Source of the DNA: Fallopia convolvulus
Lineage: Eukaryota > Streptophyta > Magnoliopsida > Caryophyllales > Polygonaceae
Assembly: GCA_964016875.1 (NCBI GenBank)
Contig: OZ024729.1
Location: 25,874,494-25,938,493, forward strand
Length of the DNA stretch: 64,000 bases
Direction of reading: 5' to 3'
The translations under genes were made by a program, and so were the position numbers. The notes below the pieces were generated by a model. It saw nothing but the letters and a program-made list of their open reading frames with translations, made no database searches and had not been told where the DNA came from. Every line of letters starts with the position of its first letter. The stretch's first letter is position 1. Shown here one piece after another: positions 35,415-45,382 of this stretch.

Positions 35415-35595
35415 TAAAAAAACTACCATTGTAATGAACGAATGTTCCTATTAATGAATAAAATTTCCGCTTTTAGTTCATTGTCCTTTAATTATGTTTA
35501 ATTAAATTATTTAAAGCCCTGGGTCACTTTGGACGGTAAAATCCAAGGTCAATGGTGGTAATACCCATCATTGAAAAATAGGGGTGTTACAATTA

Positions 35596-35608
35596 TGGTA
35601 TCAGAGCC
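35596..35608 (+). other. Primer binding site (initiator Met tRNA) of the Gypsy element
   Basis: TGGTATCAGAGCC, complementary to the 3' end of plant initiator-Met tRNA, five bases after the LTR end TGTTACA. Confidence 0.85.
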
Positions 35609-35935
35609 GAAAGTTTTGTTTTCAAACCGAAAACATTTTATTGAAATTTTTCCCCCTAGAAAGGATTAAACCTAGGTCCAAATTATATTCCCAAATTTCA
35701 ATTCGAAAATTTCTTCTTAAGTTCAAAGCTCAAGTAAGAAGTACTTTTAAAAAAAATTCTAAGTTAGATATTTTCGCTGAAAGTTTAAAGTCAAAACTCA
35801 TATAACAGTAACCTATAAGTAGAAATCCTAAGATAATAAGTTCCTAGAGCCGGAATCATTTTATTGCAGAGTCTTATTCAAGAGTTTTAAAAACCGAGTT
35901 CTACTAAAGAGTTATCATACCAACAATGAGGGCAC
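35609..35935 (+). other. Gypsy untranslated leader
   Basis: AT-rich sequence after the primer site, without an ORF of note. It ends near a repeated word, actaaagagttatcat, at 35902 and 35936, which may mark the join to the MULE transposase DNA that follows. Confidence 0.45.
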
Positions 35936-35949
35936 ACTAAAGAGTTATC

Positions 35950-37390
35950 ATCCTAAGACAAAGAGGGCCCACACTGAGGAGGAGTATGAGGCCCGACTTG
36001 ACCATTTTCGGAATATATGGAGCGGCAAAGGTGGACGAGGTTTGGTGTTATATGTTGAGAAGACATGGTTCACTCCACATAAGGAGAAGCTAGTGAGTGC
36101 GTGGTCCGATCATATTCTCCATTTTGCAACAAGATCAATTAACCGGTAACCTTACCCTCATATCACTTTTCTTCAATATTATTTTCTCCGGATTTTTTTA
36201 TGTATATATATATATGTGTATTTTCATCTTATAGGGTTGAGGCTCAACACTCTATGCTCAAGGACATGTTGAAATCTTCCGTTGGAGGCTTTGACACGAT
36301 CATACAACACTTGGATAACATGTTTATGGATCAAGTTTGTCGAATCCAAGAGGAGATGGGAAGGAGTAGATCGGGGGCACCGGTTGAAATACTACATGGT
36401 CCTGATTGGAAGAAGGCTTTCTTCCAACGCATATTGGAAAGGTGTTCGAGAAAATGCATTCAATTGCTATTGACACAAGTTAAAAGAGCGAAAGATGGGG
36501 ATATATCCGACGAAGAGAGTCCTTGAGACCGTTGGTGGAGTACCTCAATGGAATTGCCTACACCTCAAACGATCAAGAGAAACGTTGAAGAAGGCATCTC
36601 GTTGGTCCCCGATGAAGTTGATTTATATTGGAGGCAAGTCCGGTGGGAATGTATGGGGCCGAAAAATCGATTGCCTGATGATGGGATCAAAGTTTTGTAC
36701 GAGAAGAAGATATTCGGGGACTTTGGTCCAAGTTGCAAGCGGGGGAATTCCTAAGGACACTATCTTCAAGGTCGCCCAAAAGGTGGTGGAGTGTGAAGAC
36801 CCCCGTTCGTCTTGTTTACAAGTGCTCTAGCGCAGTGAAGCCGATAAGGGAAGGCCAAGGGGGAGTGAGAAGAAGAGTAGTACTAAGAGGGAGAAGACAT
36901 GGGAGGAGTACATTGACGACGAGAATAGTAAGGGAAATGAGAAGACGATGACGAAGAGGAAGAGGGGGGGGGGAAGAAGAAGAAGGAAAAGGAGGAGGAA
37001 AAGAAGAGGAATGAGGAAGAGAAGAAGAGAAGGAATAAGGAGAAAAGGAATGAAAGGGAGGAGGAGAAGAAGAGGAAGGAGGAGGAGGAGAAGAAGAAGG
37101 AGATGAAACACGCCCCGTTGCATCACCTAAGTCAACGTATTACCTTGACTTTGATTGGGGTCATGACATGATTGACCCCTTTATGTTTCATTACATCTCC
37201 CGGGTCCAAAATGTAGAGGGTGATGGCCATTGTGAGTATCGATCACTTACCGTGTTACTTGGTGAAGATGAAAGTAAGTACACGGAGGTTCGATTGACTC
37301 TTTTGAGTTTCATTCTACAACATCAAAATGCATGGGATATGGTGTACGAGGAAGACGAGGGAATAGATAGGCTTGATCAAGAAGTGAGTC
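35950..37390 (+). pseudogene. MULE transposase C-terminal part with OTU-like cysteine protease domain
   Basis: The first exon ends at 36145 (EEEYEARLDHF ... WFTPHKEKLVSAWSDHILHF) and the next begins at 36235. The join restores an NRVEAQHSMLK motif typical of MULE/FAR1 transposases just after the DDE domain. A frameshift near 36500 follows; the later segment (36548-36750) carries LVPDEVDLYWRQVRW. A homopurine-encoded Lys/Glu linker comes next, then an OTU domain (37130-37390) with the catalytic box EGDGHCEYRSL at about 37218-37250. The family name OTU refers to deubiquitinase-like Cys proteases; the Cys is kept here. The catalytic His part lies beyond the Athila insertion, near 53250-53470. 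Confidence 0.75.
36953..37102 (+). repeat. 150-bp homopurine tract
   Basis: Only A and G on the plus strand apart from three T bases (about 37012, 37036, 37051), and including a run of 10 G at 36964-36973. It encodes the Lys/Glu linker between transposase and OTU domains. Such tracts can form triplex (H-) DNA. Confidence 0.9.
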
Positions 37391-37392
37391 AT

Positions 37393-37839
37393 GGAAGAAA
37401 AACGTCAATTCCCAACTTGGCAACCTTGTTGCACAGATTCCAAGACCTCAAGGGCAATTACCGGGCCGTCTGGAGGAAAACCCTAGGGGCCAAATTGTAG
37501 CGATACACCCAAGGAACGGAAAACAACTGCCAAATCGAGCTCAACCCAAGGAATCAAAGCAAGGAGATGAAGAAAATGGCCCAGTTGACATCGTTACCCA
37601 CCCCACCAGGGTCGTTAACGACCCCTCTAGGCCAGGTAAGTCTTCTCTACCGAACCCCCCTCTCAGTTACGAGGTCTTTACCGACCCCACTCCTGACCCG
37701 ATCGACCCTCTTTTCAATTCGGTAGAGCCACGTCTCCATCCCGTTTTGGCTACGAGTCCGGCAAAGAATCTTTCTTTTCCTTCTAAAAAAGCCATAGACT
37801 CCACTGAGGGAAAGTTTAGGCATTTTGTGAAGGTACTTC
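37393..37839 (+). pseudogene. Athila gag C-terminal fragment
   Basis: The frame reads VNSQLGNLVAQIPRPQGQLP, the linker type that precedes the protease in Athila gags, then runs on to KFRHFVKVL where the nested element enters at 37840. It overlaps the 3' end of the OTU reading frame only by chance. No stop is seen in this frame, but both ends are cut. Confidence 0.65.
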
Positions 37840-39776
37840 TGTAACACCCCCTTCCAACCCTGGAGGTATTACCGCCAGTAATCCCGATTAAGACTAAACT
37901 GAAGCTACCCAAGGCTTTAAACTGACTGAATAAACTAAAAATCCAAAAGCTGGATTCATTTAAAACATAATTATGAAAGTGAAAGACCACAAAAAGTTGT
38001 AAAAGAACTTAATCTTTATTATATCACAACTCCGTCTTTACAAAGTTTAAGAGAACGTTACAGCGGAATAAATACAAATGATCTTATAACAACATTAGCT
38101 TTGTAGTGGCCCAACCATAAACTTCGCTCAAACACAACTTCTGGAAACTTTTCTTCAACTTCTTGATCCACTTCTCAAATCAACTTCCAAGAATATCTGA
38201 TGTGTCGTATACAACGGTGGACACCAGCCGACCATGCAATTGAATAAGATGGTCGGGTTAGTCTAATGAAAGACTAAGCAAGTGAACAAAATGACTGATT
38301 CTTATGGTAGTGACTAAACATATTGGCATCGTAATCCGAATGATAACCGGTCGATGATCCAACAGTTAGCAGTCCCATAGAAGATAAGAATGTGGTATGC
38401 ATATTCAAGAGATAGGACACCACAGCTTGTGGTTCCTTTACGAAACATGAACAATTGTTGGGAACTCATATTAATCACATAACATTTTGAAAAGCCTCCA
38501 TCGACTAATCAAATTGACTTAATCAAGGTTTGATTAAGAACCATTAATAACCGGGAGCAAGAATGACTTTCCGACTAGACAAACCATTCAGGTATATTAA
38601 TGTGCCTAACGCACTTATCTTATATTACTTTCAAAACTTTTGACAAACAGGTTGGTGATTCATAATCGGCTTGAACTACTGCCGAAATATTTTGGTATTG
38701 TAGAGATCATCGGAGTATTTCATCCATGGTCATCTACCCTGTACCAAGATCACAAGACTTAAGCTATCCTTGATCTTTCATTTGCATATGGTGATGTAGA
38801 GATTAGAGAGGCCTATTACCCTGTCGTCTACACTACACCGTGCCAAACTTGCACTTAACTAGAGTGCACATCACCCCTATCACACGAAGAGTAGGGGAAG
38901 AGTCATGACCCACCATTAGGATTAGGCCCCTCCTAATGTAATATTGTTTTAAAGAGAGGATATGGAACCACGTTCCCCTCCCTGAAACTACCTTAATTCA
39001 ATAACAATGTCTCAGCGTGAGACAACATACAAGGTCACACATAACGGACCTAAATCCAGTTCTACCGCAAAATTGAATAAACAACATGGTCATTATTTCT
39101 AACAAATATAACAACCTATCATATTTTATTAAGCACACAAGTTGTTCCCAACACAAATTTTAAATGGGATTCAATTCCTCATTTAATAACAATAATGCAA
39201 GAGAGAACCGTCCACTTGCCTTAGAAGGCGTGCTCAACGTCCTTAGCAATTCAACAGTAATCTTTATCATCCTTCTGCCAGTTATAACAAAAGATTTCTC
39301 AACAACAAGCTCATGGACACACCTCTTAGTTGTATACTCAACTCCTACAACTTCCTAATCGATAAACGATTTGATTTCCGAATATCGATTTATAATAAAT
39401 CCTTAGTTATCATGCTTTAAGGAGTCATCTTGGCGAAATTATAACTAATTATCCGCTTCACTTTTGAAACAATATTCTAAATAAAAATTGTTCATTAGTA
39501 ACGGTTCTTAAAGGTGACCAAATCTCGTATTTTAAAACCTTTACAATACATAATTAAAAAGACGGCTTATCCAATAAATATTCTTTTTCCACTGAAAGAT
39601 CCTATAATTCACACCGATCCATAAAATCATTTCTTTATGATTTTAGGATATCACCAAAAATTTTCTAGTATTTAATCTCCAACAAAAATATTGGATTAAG
39701 CGTTAAAACGAACAAAGAGGTTAAAAGGATATCCAAGAAAAATTCAAAAATATCCTTAAAAACCACAGTTATTACA
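37840..39776 (-). repeat. 3' LTR of the Tekay-like element (1937 bp)
   Basis: Matches the other LTR along its length, except that it lacks an 844-bp block. The missing block is bounded in the longer copy by the same three bases (tcg), and the join here is at about 39526. Confidence 0.9.
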
Positions 39777-39779
39777 TTA

Positions 39780-39793
39780 GTACCCCCTTAAAA
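39780..39793 (-). other. Polypurine tract of the Tekay-like element
   Basis: On the minus strand, tttttaagggggta lies immediately before the 3' LTR. Just upstream of it is ggtttcgaggacgaaacc, a word common before the 3' LTR of plant chromoviruses. Confidence 0.75.
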
Positions 39794-40174
39794 ATGGTTT
39801 CGTCCTCGAAACCAAGGAGAACTCGGATCACAAGGAAGGATAGCATAAGCACACACACACACAACCACTACAAACCTATATAGAAGTTTGTAGTACCCCC
39901 TTAAAAAAAACATGTTGTTACTTCTGCTCAAAGCACAAAACAACCACTGCTTAGTTACCAAACTTCTTCTTTACAACGTTCATTAACTTTGGAAAATGAC
40001 TCAGCATTTCCTGCCTGGTTCTTGAAGTCTTTTCTTTACCTCCATATTTAGACCAAGGTAACCTAACCAAAGGTATTTTCTCATTCACGATTCAACTAGC
40101 CTTCCTTCATAGGTGTCATTTCATTGAATTTCCATCTTATTATTGTTGAGTACAAGAGATATATTGAACGCATA

Positions 40175-40531
40175 CTATCTTAGAAGAAACACAAGGATGA
40201 CATTATAGATAGAATGCACTGAAGGTGGCAATGCCAACCGATAAACAAGCTTACCAGTTCTTTCTAGTATCTCAAAAGATCCAACATAGCGAGCATTTAC
40301 GTTGTCTCGTATTCCCCAGTGGAATACACCTTTCAAGGCGGATATTAGAATAAAAACGTCGTTCTTTACAATGAACTTAACATGCTCTCGCTTTAAAACA
40401 ACACACGATTGTTGTCGCTTTTGAGCAGTTAGCACCCTTGAACGTGTTAGTGCGATATCAGTTGTTGTTCTCTTGGCCAAGTCTAGCCTATGAAGAACCT
40501 TGTCAGCATTATCATTCCAACAAATTGACAA
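40175..40531 (-). pseudogene. Integrase C-terminal fragment of the Tekay-like element
   Basis: 119 codons on the minus strand with AQKRQQS, a degraded KGVFHWG... block, then FEILERTGKLVYRLALPP, which is typical of the region after the integrase core in Ty3/Gypsy elements. It is the only piece of pol I can recognise in the 5.6-kb interior. Confidence 0.75.
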
Positions 40532-43500
40532 CCAACACTTCCAGTCTTACCAAGACCCAAAAAGAGTCATTTTCTTTATCGTGAAATCAAAATTCTTGTA
40601 TGTGAATTCACTCAAACTCAAACTACCATTCCAACTCGAGTGGAATCCAGAATACATGACCTCGGGAGTTTGAATTTGTTTCTTTGCATTGTTCATCAGT
40701 TTGATGGGGGAGGCCAACGCTAAAATTCAATTTACTCCACAAAGCTTGATGTTACTCATTTCAAAACCTTGGCATGAACCATCCATCTCAGTCAGAGATA
40801 ATAGTCTTGAGAGTTTTATGAAGATGAAAAACTTCATGCATGAACACCTCAACTAACTTCTGTACTCTTTAAGTCGTCTTAAATGCATTAAAAAGAACAC
40901 TCTAGATGAGTTTCTTAACAACCTCCATATTGCATTTTTCTTTCATTAAGTCTTGAACAACTAATGACAAGAATCCATTGTAACATCTTCCCATTTCTAT
41001 CCTGAAACAGGAAGAGATTATAACATTCTATCTGGTCTTTTGTGCTCAAACATGACTTCCAAACAAACTAAACATATCAAAACGAACTCGGTGACATTTT
41101 GCTTCATGTCAGTCCATCAAAAGTTTAATCTTAAATCCTTATACCTTTACTCATTCCAGGATGAACTAATTAAGCAAATAACTATGCCTCCTTTGAAATA
41201 AGCATTCAAAGCTCATCAACAACAGATACACATGAACAGTTTTGAAACCAAGCAATTCATAATCTTGAATAACAAATCCCGGTGTCTTACCTTCTTGATC
41301 TTCTCCATTGATCTTAAACAATATTACTTTCCCATACTACTTTTCCTTGATCTGGTCAACAAATTCTGAATAAAATCCTAGGGTATTCACACGACCTTGT
41401 TGTCATCCAAACTAAACCTTTAGTCCTTCTCAAATTATTTTCTTTACAAGGATTACTTTGAATCCTTACTCAATTTCCTTTCTTAGGATAAAATCTCAGT
41501 ATTACCTTAACAAAGAATATGAGATTTATCCAACACATGACAAGATAATAACCTATGTTGTCAATCCGTTACATCCTTTTCTCACCAAATCTCAGCTTGG
41601 GCATACTGACATTCAAAAGTAGTTATCTCTCTCAACTACTTCAAACTACATTCTTACACATTACTATACCAACAAATTGGAAAATAATACCTTTAGTCCA
41701 ATAATTTCCAACAAAATTGTCTCCATTGACAATTTTCAGTCTTTTTTTTCATCAAAGAACTGTTTAGACTTCACTTAACATTTTGACTTGTTGAGCAACC
41801 TAACTCTTAGGATTAAAAACATATCCTCACGTGTCCACTCTCTATATCCAACAACTTATCAGGCTGAGATTGAATATCAATACTAATTTACATATCCAAA
41901 CTCCAGACCCATTGGAGTTCTGCTTAAAGTCCTCATTTGACTATCTTATCTCAAAGAGATTTAAGATTTCAAGACAACCTGAAAATAAATAACAACTAAT
42001 GGAGAAATTACTAGTACATCCTTTATTCCAAAGAAAGGATTACTACAATATCATTCCTTAGAAAGGGTTCCATCCCAGGAGTCCGTATCAACTTACTTTC
42101 AAGGACAATTCCGCTAAAAAGGCAATGACTTTCTTAGGTCATGACGTCAACCAAGATGAACTACTAGCAAATTGCTTAGAGAATTCCAATAATCATTAAC
42201 TGAAAACAATCCCAAACTTTTAGAGAAGTACGGAGTTACTCCATGCTCTTCAGAGACCAACACAGATTTGTAAAGAATCTTACCAAATTTCTTTACTTAT
42301 AATCGAACTGTTTCGGGAAGTTTGACCATACTCCTTAAATGGTATAGGATACCAAGGATGTACTAACTCAAAAGAGTTTTACAAGATACTAGATATAGAA
42401 ATTGCTATAATGCAAAAGAAAGCTTGCATTTTTTTCATCTCAACCAACTATACTTGCAAAACTCATATAATTGCAAAACTTATATGATTGCCAAATCATA
42501 CTAGAAACCATTCTTTAAAACCCAAGGAATTATGTGCTCTTATTCCACCATGTGATCAGGATGGGAAATAAAATTAAACATAATCCTTTACTGCATTCTC
42601 ATAGGAATAAGACATGTAATATTGCCTTACCATGTGATCAAGATGGAAGACAAAATACATTCTTACTCACCACCATGAAAACCGTAGAAAATTTTATTCA
42701 TGAATTTCGTATATCAAATCAACATTTCTTTAAAAATTCATACCAGAATTCTACAAAGTCGTAAGATTTTTCTCAAAAGAGAAAATCACAAAACAATTTC
42801 AAATATCCTTTAAATCATAACAGCTTGACAGGAACTCGACATAGGTTACTAACATACTTGCTTTAACTTTGAATAATGTGGAAACAAAGATTAGCTGCTC
42901 TCTTGAAAAATTGGGCGCGTCAAGCTAATGCATCAAATAAAATTGCTGACCTTATCTTGATGATGCTACTAACACTTTGTTCTAATTCTGTGATGATATT
43001 TGCACCTTAGCTGGCCTTACCAACTTGGCCAAAGTTTTAAATCAAAACTGAGCTTCAAAGGACCTAAGACAATCCAATTCACTTATGAGTACTACATTTC
43101 CTTTCGAATGTAATACTTCATTCCTTCCTCAAGATAGAACCTGGTGGCATACCTTGACCTTACTTAATTAGACATATTACCAAATTTTTCTATAATCCAT
43201 AGTATTGAGTAATCTCTGCCTGATTTAACTCAATCTCAACCCAACTTAATTTCGCAAGTTTAATAAAAGAATTGATTGCTCCAATCCACTTACTTACAAA
43301 CCTTAGGGAAAATGTGATTCTGACATCTTCATACTCATAGCAAAGATTCTTCTTCGATCATTCTCAACTTGTATGCCTCCTTGACATACTACTTTAAAGT
43401 GACGTATCAACGATACATTACCAAATTTCAATGCTTGAGCCCATCCACTTGTAAATCAACGACCCTTTATAACTTAATCTTCTCGATACAAATAAAAGTG

Positions 43501-45365
43501 CACTGTCAAGACATTCAATCCTTATATCTCTCTACATATAAGGAAAGTTCTTTAATTTCCAATTTCTTTTAACAGAAGAATTCACATGACCAAACAAGGT
43601 ATTCTTAAACCTATCCCAATTACTTCTTCATCATTCTCTTGTCTTCTTACTTAACCATAAGGAGAAGACATATACCTTTTTATTAGCTCAAGTTCAAACA
43701 ACATTGCAAAGGAAGAACTTGTGGTTAGGAGACTTGCCGACAACTTAATAGTTTCACCAGTACCACCTTAGACATTAGGTTTGACTGATATAAAATCTTC
43801 AAAACTCAAACACAACTGAAATTATTTTTCAGCGATAAGGTCTAAGCCTTATTGACCGCAATATTGAATGATTGATATTTTTCTCCCAACCGATTAAAAT
43901 ATCAAAGGCAAACATGCCAAAATTCTTCCTTGCATGATCTTCTCAATATCATTTCCATCCTTAAAGAAACATAAGTCAATACCATTGGAAAATTAGAACA
44001 TATCAATGTTAATTCCATTGCTAATCCATTATAGACCTCAAGTCTTTTCTCATTATCCCGAGTTGGGTATCATACAACGAAACTCCAATAACGTTGTCAC
44101 ATAAGTTAGTCATCTGGATATCAACAACTCATGTAATCAATTAACACTTGAACTAAGTAGTTATTTGAACATAAATACATCATCGATGAACTTCTTCTTG
44201 TTCAATCCTTTTTAACCAATCTACCTTATTCACAACAATCTTGGTGATTAACCACTTGTACACCATTTAATCTGAACCCATATTCTCCCTCTCTTCCTTA
44301 CTATAACCAAAAAGAGGTTTCCATTCCATTTAGGATTCTCAATCCTCTTAACTCAAAGGATAACAACATATATCAAAATCCGAGTTTGAACACTATTAAG
44401 TTAAAAATTGAATTGTATTTTCCAATAGATTAACAATTCAATTGATCCAACATTTGAGCACTTCAAAGCTCTTTAACTTCCAACTGAGCAAAGAAAAGTA
44501 CAGAATATCCATGATTCTATACTATAGAGTCACAAACATAGTTGTTGAAGAAGGTTTCCAAAAGTAATCCCTTTCTATTCAGGATTCTTTTACCTCACTT
44601 CATGATCCATACTGATCTTTTTAGAATCACTCAAGGCTCATAAGATTCTCCAATCTTAACATTGAGATGTAGAGGTTCCAACTCCAAACTTCTATTGATA
44701 CTCGAATTTCAAAATTCAGAAATTCCTATAAGAATATACTCGTGAAAACTCCTAATCTTATGACTTCAATGTCAAAAAAAATCACTTTAAAACTCCCTTT
44801 TTAAAGACAACACTTGAACTTTCACATATCAAGAAAAGAAATTAATAATTTCTTTCACATACCTGTGAATCATGACGTTTTTAAACAAAATTCATAACTT
44901 GAAATCTTCCATCATACGAGCTTAAAATAGGAAACCTTTAAAATAGAAAGTCTTTATGCAGTACAATACTTAACTTCAAAATCTCACAAGAAATTTCCTA
45001 ATAACATGGAAGAAAGACGAAGGTACACTCAGTTCAGACTCTCAAGAGAGAATAGGAATTCAGTGAGAACTTGGTCTAGAACCGGGTCAACTTTAGAAAT
45101 CTTCACCTAATCTTACTTTGGATCCTTCTCGGAATCCATTCCCATCTCCAGGGAATCAAATGTCCACTATAGGACCTTTTTCACATGAACCATTACAAAC
45201 TTGTTACCTCGTGTTCTCCAATTCCTTTTTCTCCTTCTATCTCTTCACGAGTCTGACTTCCAATCTTAACCACTTTTCATAAATGGTTCTAAGATAACAT
45301 CCATATAGAATTCTCCATAATTCTATATAGAAGATGAAAGTCTTAAGCAAGACTTAGGAACTTTT
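40532..45365. other. Non-coding interior of the Tekay-like element
   Basis: 4.8 kb of AT-rich sequence with no ORF over about 76 codons and no RT, RNase H, protease or gag motif that I can find on either strand. The contrast with the well-preserved LTRs suggests a non-autonomous element rather than simple age. Confidence 0.6.
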
Positions 45366-45378
45366 AGCTCTGATACCA
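45366..45378 (-). other. Primer binding site of the Tekay-like element
   Basis: On the minus strand TGGTATCAGAGCT, matching the initiator-Met tRNA 3' end, four bases inside the 5' LTR boundary at 45383. Confidence 0.85.
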
Positions 45379-45382
45379 CATC

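Larger units (their letters stand above)
25677..35935 (+). mobile_element. Gypsy-type LTR plus leader, interrupted by two LINEs and a MULE
   Basis: The LTR has a TATA box (25869), a C/T-rich and then GC-rich transcribed part (25900-26150), and internal tandem repeats. It is cut at about 26889 by LINE 1 and at 32640 by LINE 2 plus a MULE, and finishes TGTTACA at 35591, followed five bases later by an initiator-Met tRNA primer site at 35596. A leader of about 330 bp follows and stops at about 35935, where MULE transposase sequence resumes. gag-pol and the second LTR are absent here. The left edge is approximate: no clean TGT start or 5-bp duplication was found. Confidence 0.55.

Noticed and set aside
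36827..37126. 99-codon Leu/Pro-rich ORF on the minus strand, membrane-protein-like
   Set aside because: It is the antisense of the homopurine Lys/Glu linker; composition is forced by the CT-rich strand.
37667..37990. Minus-strand ORF of 107 codons, with a near copy at 45354-45536
   Set aside because: The repetition comes from the two LTRs of the Tekay-like element; the frame runs through the LTR edge and has no family features.
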